Of a stretch of 64,000 bases of DNA, positions 26,864-35,061 are shown one piece after another (the first letter of the stretch is position 1; the number at the start of each line of letters is the position of its first letter). Origin of the DNA: Thermoanaerobaculia bacterium. GTDB lineage: Bacteria > Acidobacteriota > Thermoanaerobaculia > Gp7-AA8. Location: NCBI GenBank assembly GCA_017883235.1, contig JADGNY010000001.1, positions 124,001 to 188,000 on the forward strand, written 5' to 3'. Below the pieces are notes generated by a model. That model searched no databases, was not told where the DNA came from, and worked only from the letters and a program-made list of their open reading frames with translations. Position numbers and translations under genes: made by a program.

Positions 26864-27598
26864 TCAAAAGCCGGTGGGCGACATCGCCGGGAAGTACGTC
26901 GGATCGGTGGTGCTGTTGTCGATCACCGATGCGTAAACGCCGAGGCCGACGTCGCTCTGGAAGATGACTCGGGCATCGCTCAGATCGGCGTTGCCGGCAT
27001 CGAAGAAGAACCCCGAGGTGATGCTCGTCGGGCCGATGATCCCGTAGGGCTGGATGGTCATCGTCCCGTCGCTGACGTGGTTGCCGTTCTTGTCATACAG
27101 GCTCCACGTGACGTGCGCCTCCGCGTTCTGCAGGTTCACGGCCCCAATGTTCGTGCGGAACGAGGCGTCCGAGCGCAACTGGATCAGGATTCCGTTCAGC
27201 AGCAGATTGCCCGTCCGCTCCGCGTGGAACCCCTGACCGAGCGTTCCGTTGGCGGTCTGCGCGTAGATCCTGCTGGTGACGATCAGCGGCGTATCGGCCT
27301 CGATGGAGATCGCCCCGAGTCCGGTCTTCCCGAAGATCGTAGCCACCGCATCGTCGTAGGCCACCCCCTGCCCCTTCGGAATGACCTTGTGGACGCTGTT
27401 CGCGAAGGCCGCGCCGTTGTTCTGATTCCCGACCGGAACGAACACGAGCGAGACGTTGGAGTCAGACGACGACGGATTGAAGATCCGAACATCGGTCCGA
27501 AAGACGCCGACGCTCCCGGCGATGGTCAGGTAGTAGCTGTCGGCGGAAGCAGCAATGGGGAAGGCAAGCAGGCAAAGCAGGGCCAGACGAAGACGCAT
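26864..27598 (-). CDS. Secreted beta-rich hypothetical protein
   Basis: 244 residues, signal peptide MRLRLALLCLLAFPIAASAD, then a beta-sandwich-like body (RTDVRIFNPSSSDSNVSLVF, LIVTSRIYAQTANGT, GVYASVIDNSTTDPT). Start at 27598 is supported by GGAGGT about ten bases upstream; the ORF track adds 53 spurious codons. The pattern of asparagine-rich turns and the closing VIDNSTTDP recalls the TDN/TNN ending of the other secreted proteins at 17.4-19.0 and 52.4 kb, so I place it loosely in that group. Divergent from the Panacea gene. Confidence 0.7.
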   Translation of the reverse strand: MRLRLALLCLLAFPIAASADSYYLTIAGSVGVFRTDVRIFNPSSSDSNVSLVFVPVGNQNNGAAFANSVHKVIPKGQGVAYDDAVATIFGKTGLGAISIEADTPLIVTSRIYAQTANGTLGQGFHAERTGNLLLNGILIQLRSDASFRTNIGAVNLQNAEAHVTWSLYDKNGNHVSDGTMTIQPYGIIGPTSITSGFFFDAGNADLSDARVIFQSDVGLGVYASVIDNSTTDPTYFPAMSPTGF

Positions 27599-27746
27599 GA
27601 AATTTGGAACCTCCGGGGGGCATGTTAGTCGAACGCCGAACTCGCTTCCCCGCGAAATTCTGACTAAACTCCATCCGTTTGGCGCGTTTCTTCCACTTCC
27701 TCGGGCGCTGCGGAATGCCGCCTTGTTACGCGGGGAATGAACAGAC

Positions 27747-28349
27747 ATGACTGACATACGCTTCCGCTTTCAACTTCCCAAGGTCCTCAACGCGCTGGCG
27801 TACTTCGCCTCGCATGGCATCCGTGATCTCACGAAGTTGAAAGCCGCGAAGTTGCTCTACTACGTGGACAAGTATCACCTCTTGAAATACGGACGGCCGG
27901 TGCTCGGCGATCACTACGTCTGCATGGACTTCGGACCCGTTCCCTCTGACACTCTCAACTTCCTGAACAATGCCCTGGGCCGCGAAGTCGAGTACGGACC
28001 CAAGTTCGAGCCCGTCCGCGAGCTGTTCGAGCGGACGTTGAGGATCGAGCCTGGGAAGAACCCGGTACTGGCAGCGGCGTCCGAGCCGGATACGTCGGTG
28101 TTCTCCGCCTCCGATCTCGAGGCGCTCGACCACGTCATCGAAAAGTACGGAAAGTACTCAGCGAGTGAGTTAGTCGACCTCACCCACGCGGATGCCACGT
28201 GGCAAGTTCCTGATCGTGTACGAGAGGCTGGCGGAACCGAGGAGATCCCGTATCAGCTCTTCTTCGAGAATACCGACGAAGACCTGCTCAAGTTCGTCGA
28301 GGCCGAGCAGGAGGATCGCGACTTCCTGTTGGCGCTGCAGCGGGCGTGA
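27747..28349 (+). CDS. Panacea-domain (SocA-like) antitoxin
   Basis: 200 residues. The Panacea/DUF4065 core is plain: DLTKLKAAKLLYYVDKYHLL near residue 27, a GDHYVCMDFGPVPS motif near 53, and a helical C-terminal half. Panacea proteins neutralise many unrelated toxins encoded beside them. The stop overlaps the GTG start of the downstream gene (GTGA), the expected antitoxin-first toxin-antitoxin layout. It opens the plus-strand part of the defence-like island. Confidence 0.85.
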   Translation: MTDIRFRFQLPKVLNALAYFASHGIRDLTKLKAAKLLYYVDKYHLLKYGRPVLGDHYVCMDFGPVPSDTLNFLNNALGREVEYGPKFEPVRELFERTLRIEPGKNPVLAAASEPDTSVFSASDLEALDHVIEKYGKYSASELVDLTHADATWQVPDRVREAGGTEEIPYQLFFENTDEDLLKFVEAEQEDRDFLLALQRA

Positions 28350-28777
28350 TCCAGTTCCCAAAGAGTCTCGTCCTCGACCGGCTCAAAGAGCTGCGGCGAG
28401 GGTCAGTCTGCCGATGGTGGCACCCGGAGATGGATAAGGGGCGTGGACGCCACAAGTTCGCTGTGATCCTGAACCGCGAGTGGCCACCGGACGACGGCGT
28501 GGTCTTCTTTGCGCTTGCCACCTCGAAGACGAAGCACTTCGAATCGCGGTTCATGCAGGACTCCATCATTCGCATTCCTGGTCAGCGCTACTCCTTCCTG
28601 CCACTCGATACGATCGTGAAGTTGATGGAGATATCAACCATCGACATGCAAAGCCTGGCGGAAGCCACGAACCTGGAAATATCAGGCGATCTGACTGGGG
28701 ATGACATCGGCAATATCGATGGCGTGCTGAGTCGATCGAGGGTGATCGATGAGGCGATACTTGGTCGGATTCGATGA
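28346..28777 (+). CDS. Putative PemK/MazF-like toxin of the Panacea pair
   Basis: 143 residues, GTG start overlapping the Panacea stop. A beta-rich front (CRWWHPEMDKGRGRHKFAVI, DDGVVFFALATSKTKHF, YSFLPLDTIVKLMEI) resembles the SH3-like PemK/MazF ribonuclease fold, including a substrate-exchange phrase 'KFAVILNREWP' and a closing strand with a hydrophobic-Pro pattern. The C-terminal helices are extra. Catalytic assignment is not secure. As the partner of an antitoxin domain known for swapping toxins, it is the likely toxin whatever its fold. Confidence 0.6.
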   Translation: MIQFPKSLVLDRLKELRRGSVCRWWHPEMDKGRGRHKFAVILNREWPPDDGVVFFALATSKTKHFESRFMQDSIIRIPGQRYSFLPLDTIVKLMEISTIDMQSLAEATNLEISGDLTGDDIGNIDGVLSRSRVIDEAILGRIR

Positions 28778-28960
28778 CGGCGACCTCGGGCCGCCTTGAG
28801 TACGATGGCTCGAAACCAATCTTGCTTGTACGAGGGCACCTCATCCTACCGTCCAAGTGTCCCGAGGCCATCGGACGGTCTCGAAGACAATGATCTACAC
28901 TTACGTCCTTCAGCTGGCCACCACCAGGTGCGAAGCCTCGTGACGGGCAAGGGAGGTCCG

Positions 28961-30271
28961 ATGGAATGGAAACAACACTGTTACCGCGTTGGAAGCCATT
29001 CGGGAGGCTGGGACGATCTTCCTGCCGAGCCCGACGAACTAGACGCACTTATCTCAGCTTCGCGAAAACGCATTGAGCCTTGGCTATCGGCCGTATTCCA
29101 GGCAGAACACCTGAATCTTTTGTTGGGCAGTGGCTTCACTGCCGCCGTCGGATACATGTCGGGTGCTCCGGCCGCGAGTATGGCGACGGTGAAGTTCGGG
29201 ACAACGTACGATGCGGCCATCGACGCGCATGCGGAAGCTGGTGCCAAGGGAATGAAAAGGGCACCTGCGAATATCGAGGATCAGTTTCGCAGTGCCATTG
29301 CATTGCTGGAAGGGCTGGAGATAATCAACACTGGCGGCGCGGCCAAACTGCTCAAAACCGCCATAGGCACACAGATGTCCGCGTTCTTGGCGTCTTTGCT
29401 GAAGACAGAGAGCGGCATCGCAAAAGGAAAGGACCCGCCTTCCCGCGAGAAAGCCCAGGCTGCGCTTCAATCCTTCCTGTTGAGTTTCGCTAGCCGCGCC
29501 GCCTCTCGCGAACGACTCCACGCGTTCACCACCAACTATGACCGTCTGATCGAGCACGGATGCGATCTAGCCGGACTGCGTATCATCGACCGATTCGTCG
29601 GCGCGTTGAATCCCATTTTCAGAGCGTCCCGGGTCGAGGTGGACGTGCACTACAACCCGCCTGGCATTCGGGGTGAACCGCGATTCATGGAGGGCGTGAT
29701 CCGTCTCACCAAGCTGCACGGCTCGCTGGACTGGTTCTTCGACAAGGACGAACGGCGGATTCACCGCAAGGGGATCCCGTTCGGCGCGCCTGCTGACCAC
29801 ACCGACGTACCGAAGGAGCCTTTTGATACGGTGATGATTTATCCGAACGCAGCGAAGGACGTGGAAACCACGCAGTACCCCTACGCAGAACTGTTCCGCG
29901 ACTTAGCGGCTGCCGTCTGCCGTCCTAACGCCGTTGTGGTGACCTACGGGTACGGGTTTGGTGACGACCACGTCAACCGGGTCCTGCTGGACATGCTGAC
30001 GATTCCGTCCACGCACTTGGTCATCGTCGCGTACACGGGCAATGACCGCTTGAAGGCTTTCTGCGCGAAGACCCGAGACGCGCAGGTGTCGCTGCTGGTT
30101 GGTGAGCATTTTGCCGATCTTGGCACCTTGGTCGAGAACTACCTTCCCAAACCGGCGCTGGACTACATCACCGCTCGCATGACGGAGTTGATGAAGCATC
30201 GCCCAATTGACACAAAACCGGACGACCCATCGCCTTTTGTGGTCCCCCCGATAGGTGGCGGCGCGTGTTGA
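28961..30271 (+). CDS. SIR2-domain NADase-type defence protein
   Basis: 436 residues. The SIR2 NAD-binding loop LNLLLGSGFTAAVG lies near residue 47, TTNYDRLIEHG near 190, the catalytic His in LTKLHGSLDWFF near 252, and the late motif VTYGYGFGDDHVNR near 328. Such SIR2 proteins paired with HerA form a known anti-phage system in which NAD is depleted during infection. The ATG at 28961 is preceded by GGGAGGT; the ORF-track start 55 codons earlier reads as non-protein. The HerA gene follows after 7 bases. The upstream 183 bases carry no other frame. Confidence 0.85.
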   Translation: MEWKQHCYRVGSHSGGWDDLPAEPDELDALISASRKRIEPWLSAVFQAEHLNLLLGSGFTAAVGYMSGAPAASMATVKFGTTYDAAIDAHAEAGAKGMKRAPANIEDQFRSAIALLEGLEIINTGGAAKLLKTAIGTQMSAFLASLLKTESGIAKGKDPPSREKAQAALQSFLLSFASRAASRERLHAFTTNYDRLIEHGCDLAGLRIIDRFVGALNPIFRASRVEVDVHYNPPGIRGEPRFMEGVIRLTKLHGSLDWFFDKDERRIHRKGIPFGAPADHTDVPKEPFDTVMIYPNAAKDVETTQYPYAELFRDLAAAVCRPNAVVVTYGYGFGDDHVNRVLLDMLTIPSTHLVIVAYTGNDRLKAFCAKTRDAQVSLLVGEHFADLGTLVENYLPKPALDYITARMTELMKHRPIDTKPDDPSPFVVPPIGGGAC

Positions 30272-30278
30272 GGCAAAT

Positions 30279-32373
30279 ATGACGACCCCCATCGAGCGAT
30301 TGGCGAATCTTGTGGTAGGCGCAGTCGAGTCCGTGTCCGGACGAAGTTCGCGTACTGTTGGACCTCGACGCGCCACACGCCACGGCGTTGAACACCGGCA
30401 CACCCTCGGCCTTTCCACGCCTGAATGGGTACGTTCTCATACCGAACGAAGCCGGAGCGACCGTCGCGTATATCGTCTGGATCGGCATCGAACGCTCGCC
30501 GTATCCAAAGCGGGCGGGGCTCAAGGACTTCGGCTTGATCGATCTCCCGTTCCCGCTGCGCAAGATGTCAGTGTCGCCAGTCGGGACGTTGACCTCTCGG
30601 CCCGATCGGGCGTTAGGTACTACGAAGTACGAACTGTCGCGCGGTGTGGTGGCCTTTCCCTCTGTCGGTGACCAAGTCCTGATCCCGACGCCGGAGCAGG
30701 TGGAGGCTATCGTCGGGGGTAAGGACAGCGACAAGCGAGTGCGAATCGGCGCTTCGCCCATGGCGTCCAACGCCTCTATCGTTGTGGACCCTGACAAGCT
30801 CTTCGGGCGGCATCTTGCAGTGCTGGGCAACACTGGAAGCGGGAAATCCTGCACGGTTGCCGGACTGATACGGTGGTCCATGGATGCTGCGAGGAAAGCT
30901 ATTCGGGACGAGGGGAAGATAGGCGTACCGAATGCGCGCTTTATCGTGCTCGACCCGAACGGCGAATATGCCACGGCGTTCGCAGACCAAGGGGACAAGT
31001 TACGCTTGTTTCGTGTTCCTCCAGTGGTCGGTGTCGAGCGCCCGCTGGACGTTCCCGCCTGGTTGTGGAGCGGGCATGAATGGACTGCTGTGGCTCACGC
31101 ACAACCTGGGGCGCAACGTCCGCTGCTCATGCAGGGTCTTCGCGAGCTGAAAAGCGGGCAAATGGAAGGCGTACCACGCGAGGCTACTATTCGCCGATAC
31201 TTGGTGTCGTACTCAACTCGGATTTCTGCATTGCTGAGCACGGGAACGCAGACATTCGCGGGTGGTCCGCGCCCGAGATTCGACTGCGCTCATTTGCTTG
31301 AAGCGATTGCGCACGACTGCGCGCAGTTCGCTGAAGAAGTAGAGCATCCAACCAGCGACCAACTCTTAGCGATAGATAGACAGACGACCGAAGTTATTAA
31401 CGCACGTAGGAGTAAGGGCAATCCTAAGTTTTTTGACGACTTCATGATAACTGACCTTGAGGAGGTCCGAAGGAGTCTCGACGCGCTAGCCAGGACACTA
31501 CCTGACTTGGGGAGCGCAGCACCGATCGGTGAAGATGCGCCGATATTCTTCGACGTGAACATGCTTGCAGAGCATTTGAATAGGGTTGCGACCGAGCAGG
31601 GAGGCAACGTTGCAGGGTTCATCTCGACACTGGGATTACGTATCCGCGGAATGCTAGCTGACCCACGCCTCGGGGCCGTGATTGGGCGCGATCCGCCAAC
31701 GACCTTCGGTACTTGGCTGAAAGACTACGTCGGTGACAACGGTTCAAGCAACGGTCAACTTGCTGTAGTCGATCTTTCACTAGTCCCTTCGGAGGTCGTC
31801 CACATCGTCGTTTCCGTTCTGGCCCGATTGATATTCGAGTCATTGCAGCGATACCGGCGTAGTCATCCAACGGGGCAGACCTTACCCACGGTGCTAATTC
31901 TCGAAGAGGCACATACGTTCGTTCGGCGAGGTAGAGACGACGATGGTCCGGCAGAGAATCCGAGCCACCTCTGCCGCGAAACATTCGAGCGCATCGCACG
32001 CGAGGGCCGTAAGTTTGGCTTGGGGTTGGTGCTATCTTCGCAGCGACCTTCGGAATTGTCACCAACAGTGTTGGCCCAATGCAACACGTTTATTTTGCAT
32101 AGGATTGTCAACGACGCCGACCAGAATCTCGTTGCCCGCTTGGTACCCGACAACGTAGGTGGATTGCTCCGAGAGTTGCCTAGTCTCCCGTCTCGACAAG
32201 CTATTCTGTTGGGTTGGGCCACGCCGATTCCAATGCTGGTAGAGATCGAGGAACTTCCTTACGAACACCGCCCACGATCCGCCGACCCTGATTTCTGGGA
32301 CGTTTGGACCTTGGCGGAAGAGCGAACGGTGGATTGGAGTGCAATCGCTAAGAACTGGTCAGGCGAGAGCTAA
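30279..32373 (+). CDS. herA: HerA/DUF87-type ATPase of the SIR2-HerA pair (apparent frameshift near codon 20)
   Basis: The main frame (to 32373) has a HAS-barrel front (NTGTPSAFPRLNGYVLIPNE), Walker A GNTGSGKSCT near residue 185, Walker B LILEEAHTF near 540, and the SSQRPSELSP sensor near 588, i.e. a hexameric HerA translocase. In the ORF track it starts at a TTG (30358) without RBS. The natural start is the ATG at 30279, seven bases after SIR2 and behind GAGG: it reads MTTPIERLANLVVGAVESVS, and one surplus base at about 30336-30340 then breaks the frame, after which DEVRVLLDLDAPHATALN continues correctly. The span of 2095 bases is one more than a multiple of three. So the gene is either frameshifted, recoded, or wrong by one base. 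The later half looks less GC-rich than the flanks, as in acquired genes. Confidence 0.8.
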
Positions 32374-32398
32374 CGATGAGCGTGAAGTTGATCAATTG

Positions 32399-32659
32399 TT
32401 AGCGGCGCGGCTTAAGCGCTCGCGTCGGCTTCCGATCGAACACTGCAACAAGAACGCACATCGTGCACTCTAGCCCTTCGGCGAGCCGAATGAGCATCGA
32501 GAGGCTTGGGATCTTCACCCCGCGTTCGAGGTTGCTGATGAACGGCTCGTTCGATTCACAGCGATCGGCGAGCTGCTTTTGAGTGAGGCCGCGCGCGGAG
32601 CGGAGAGCGCGAAGATGAGCGCCAAAGACGTTGCCTTCTGAGCCGCGTTTTGACGGCAT
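32399..32659 (-). CDS. XRE-family helix-turn-helix regulator
   Basis: 86 residues. A Cro/C1-type HTH runs from FGAHLRALRSARGLTQKQLA to CESNEPFISNLERGVKIPS and LSMLIRLAEGL. Start at 32659 (MPSKRGSEGN) is chosen because the longer frame enters the shared promoter region. It is divergent from the 32734 gene; a palindrome on that gene's -10 element is a plausible binding site. It closes the SIR2-HerA segment, converging on herA 25 bases away, and may regulate the neighbouring genes. Confidence 0.8.
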   Translation of the reverse strand: MPSKRGSEGNVFGAHLRALRSARGLTQKQLADRCESNEPFISNLERGVKIPSLSMLIRLAEGLECTMCVLVAVFDRKPTRALKPRR

Positions 32660-32676
32660 GTTACGAGTGTCTCCAC

Positions 32677-32713
32677 TTGACAAACGCTGCCTGCGAACAT
32701 ATCCTAGTGGATA
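32677..32713 (+). promoter_or_regulatory. Sigma-70-type promoter with overlapping operator palindrome
   Basis: TTGACA (32677-32682), a 17-base spacer and TATCCT (32700-32705) face the 32734 gene, which has GGAGG seven bases before its ATG. The -10 element is one arm of TATCC-TAGT-GGATA (32700-32713), a perfect 5-bp inverted repeat, so a repressor such as the divergent XRE protein could block it. Confidence 0.65.
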
Positions 32714-32733
32714 GATTAACGCGGAGGCATTCG

Positions 32734-33184
32734 ATGCAATCACCCACCCCCCACGACATCCGCCGCATCTTCCTCACCCCTCGTCCCAACGTCGCGCTCA
32801 TGACGGCGGCCGATCTGCTCGGAACCACGCTGAAGGAGCTGAAGCGGGACATTGATGATGGGGTGATTGTAGCGGTTTCGACTCCGCTCGGGCCGCGGCT
32901 GAGCAAGGAAGAGCTGATCGCGGCGGCGATGCAGCGGTGGGAGCAGTCCGTCATCGAGGATGCGCTGGGGGATGACGCGGCGTCCGTGCTTCCGGAGGCG
33001 GTCCGGCTGGTGGAGTTGCGGGCGCGGGTGCCGCGGTATCAGCGGGACGTGTTGCGGGAGCTGGCGCGGCGGGGGGGGGACTTCGGTCGATGCGGTGCTG
33101 GCGCGGGAGCTGGAGGATGTGGCGTCCGCGCATGCCGAGGAGCTGGCGTCGGCGCTGCCGGAGCTGCGGGCGGCGATGGGGTAA
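32734..33184 (+). CDS. Small HTH-like protein, frameshifted in a poly-G tract
   Basis: The gene begins MQSPTPHDIRRIFLTPRPNV behind a good RBS and promoter. Residues about 20-70 (MTAADLLGTTLKELKRDIDD, LGPRLSKEELIAAAMQRWEQ) look like an excisionase/MerR-type DNA-binding start. At 33071-33079 there is a run of nine G. With eight G the frame continues TSVDAVLARELEDVASAHAE to ALPELRAAMG and a TAA at 33182; with nine, as here, it runs on into repeat DNA to 33621. The span of 451 bases (3n+1) fits one inserted base. It could be phase variation, mutation or a homopolymer sequencing error. Function unknown. Confidence 0.65.
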
Positions 33185-33548
33185 CGGAGCGCTTCGCGCG
33201 TTGTCGGTTGTCGGTCGATTGCGGCGCGGTTACGCGCGCGGAGGCGCGCCGGACAATCCAGCCTCGCGCTTGGCGCGGGGTACGTTCGTGGTCCAGGAAT
33301 TGCGGCCGCGGAGGCGGCCGCGACAAAACCGTCGGCAGGATACGTCGCAATCACCTCGATCGCTCGACCTTTGCAGCGGCCGCCTCCGCGGCCGCAAATC
33401 CGGGTCGCACCCAAACCCCGCGCAAAGCGCGGGGCTGCTTTGTCCGGCGCGCCTCCGCGCGCGTGTCGCACGGCGTCGCGGTCCTGCCGAAGCTCCTATC
33501 TCCAGCTCCGCCGGACACCCTGCCCATCTCGTTAAAGACTTCGATTCC
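33185..33548. repeat. Nested inverted-repeat element
   Basis: The outer arms (CGCGCGGAGGCGCGCCGGA at about 33236 and TCCGGCGCGCCTCCGCGCGCG at about 33444) and the inner arms (GCGGCCGCGGAGGCGGCCGC at 33301 and its exact inverse at 33376) form a nested palindrome, with a third pair around CCTCGCGCTTGGCGCGGGG and CCCCGCGCAAAGCGCGGGG. No protein-like frame. ORF-track entries here are run-through of the frameshifted gene or shadow. Confidence 0.75.
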
Positions 33549-33945
33549 CTCGGTAGGGGACTTCGTACCCCTCGGTAGGGACTCCGTTCCCCTCGGTAGA
33601 GGCCCCTGCTCCTCTCGATAGAGACCCCTGCTCCTCTCGATAGAGACCCTTGCCCCTCTCGATAGAGACCCCCGTCCCTCTACGTAGAGACCCTTGCCCC
33701 TCTCGGTAGAGACCCCCATCCCTCTACGTAGAGACCCTTGCCCCTCTCGGTAGAGACCCCCGTCCCTCTACGTAGAGACCCCTGCCCCTCTACGTAGAGA
33801 CCCTCGCCCCTCTACGTAGAGACCCCTGCCCCTCTACGGAGAGACCCCCGTCCCTCTACGTAGAGACCCCCGTCCCTCTACGTAGAGACCCTTGCCCCTC
33901 TACGTAGAGACCCCGCCCCCTCTCGGTAGGGACTTCATCTCGTTT
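33549..33945. repeat. 22-bp palindromic minisatellite, about 18 copies
   Basis: Tandem unit AGAGACCCYTGCCCCTCTACGT, 22 bases, with a degenerate front end (AGGGAC variants). Most units contain the 12-base palindrome CTCTACGTAGAG; others have CTCTCGGTAGAG or CTCTCGATAGAG, often alternating. As 22 is not a multiple of three, it does not encode a peptide repeat. There are no unique spacers, so it is not a CRISPR array. Confidence 0.9.
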
Positions 33946-34431
33946 GAAAGGGACTTGGCTCGCTTACAAGGCCCACAAACTTTCTGCCGCCGGATACGGC
34001 ATCCGTGAGGAGAGGTGGAAAATTGCTTTGCATATCAATGGCTTACGTGCGTCCTCAACAAATCACTTGACTGTCGAGCCCGGTGGATATATATTTCGAG
34101 TTACGCGGAGGCGACACTTGAGCCATGGTGTCCGATTCCCGAGCGAGAGACCGGTGGGATGTTGAGGACCGTTCTCGAATGAGGTGCTGAGTCCGTCGAG
34201 CTTGAGCAAGGGCAAAACGGAGCCAGATACAAGTGGAGTTGAGCGGTAGCTCCTCCAGCCTCGTCAAAACATCCGTTCCTCCGGGGTTCGCGGCCTTCGG
34301 GGGCAGTCGACGGACGGTATGCGACGTCCGCTCTTTGGCATCTCACCCGGTACGGCGTCCGGTCTGCGCACACAGCCCGGAACGCCGTCCCATAACCGAT
34401 TGCCCTTTACAGGGCAGGAAAGGAGTTCATC
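33946..34431 (+). other. Promoter-bearing leader region before the helical-protein genes
   Basis: 486 bases without a convincing frame. The first 150 bases are noticeably more AT-rich than the surroundings and carry the promoter at 34067-34095. That leaves an untranslated leader of about 330 bases before the GTG at 34432, with complementary segments such as GGACGGTATGCGACGTCC and TGCCCTTTACAGGGCA. It could hold a regulatory RNA, but I recognise no known class. Confidence 0.45.
34067..34095 (+). promoter_or_regulatory. Strong sigma-70-type promoter
   Basis: TTGACT, a 17-base spacer and TATATT, in an AT-rich patch of an otherwise GC-rich region. It points toward the 34432 gene some 335 bases downstream. 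Confidence 0.65.
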
Positions 34432-34998
34432 GTGTTAGACAAGAATGCAGTCAGTCAAACAAACGCCGCCACGGCGGCAGAAGATCCGGCTATGACGCCG
34501 GAAGCGATCGTGGAGCAGCTTCGCGTGTTGCAGGGTCATATCCCCAACTACGTGCAGTTGTCGGTCCCCGACGCGGCGACGCTCCGGACCGCGTCGAACG
34601 TCCACCCGGACTTTTCGCAGTCGGCCATCGACGCCGTCGGCGCATCGCCGAGGCTGGAGGCGACCGTCGGTCAGAGCGCCGAGACGTTACAGGGTATGGC
34701 TGAGACGGCCGCTCGTCTGGCGAAGGTCGAAGAGGAATTGCGGGCCATGCTGGACGGCGTTTCCTCGTCAATCCTGACGCTTCGCCACAGCGTCGGGCAT
34801 GCAGCACTGCTGGCGTACGAGGTCAGCAAGCGGCTCGTCAAGGAGCCGGAGCACGCCAACCTGCTGCCGCACGTGGCCAGCATGCGGAAGGCCAACCGTC
34901 TGGGACGGAACCGCAAGGCCAAGGCACAGACGCCGGCGCCTGCACCCGCTCCGGAACCGGTACCGGCACCTTCGCCGGCACCAGTACCTCACGTCTGA
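34432..34998 (+). CDS. Helical protein of unknown function, paralogue 1 (Pro/Ala-rich tail)
   Basis: 188 residues, GTG start eight bases after AAAGGAG. Almost wholly alpha-helical: TPEAIVEQLRVLQGHIPNY near 22, RLAKVEEELRAMLDGVSSS near 92, and a C-terminal motif YEVSKRLVKEPEHANLLPHV near 128 followed by an AP/PE-rich tail (PAPAPEPVPAPSPAP). The motif 'K-E/D-PEHA-x-L-x-P' recurs in the next gene, so the two are related. No signal peptide, no known family that I can name. The strong promoter and RBS suggest an abundant, perhaps phasin- or structural-like protein, but that is a guess. Confidence 0.7.
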   Translation: MLDKNAVSQTNAATAAEDPAMTPEAIVEQLRVLQGHIPNYVQLSVPDAATLRTASNVHPDFSQSAIDAVGASPRLEATVGQSAETLQGMAETAARLAKVEEELRAMLDGVSSSILTLRHSVGHAALLAYEVSKRLVKEPEHANLLPHVASMRKANRLGRNRKAKAQTPAPAPAPEPVPAPSPAPVPHV

Positions 34999-35015
34999 GA
35001 CAATAACCCCCGGTC

Positions 35016-35046
35016 GGCCGGGCGCGCCTTCGTGGCGCGCCCGGCC
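35016..35046 (+). terminator. Strong intercistronic hairpin
   Basis: GGCCGGGCGCGCC-TTCGT-GGCGCGCCCGGCC, a perfect 13-bp stem between the two helical-protein genes. Only ATTT follows, and the next RBS comes at once, so it may be an attenuator or mRNA-stability hairpin instead of a full terminator. Confidence 0.6.
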
Positions 35047-35061
35047 ATTTGGAGGATTCGT

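Noticed and set aside
33549-33945. CRISPR array
   Set aside because: The 22-bp units are tandem without unique spacers, and no cas genes are present.
34096-34431. Known riboswitch or tRNA in the leader
   Set aside because: Pairing segments exist, but I match no known riboswitch or tRNA pattern; kept only as an unclassified leader.
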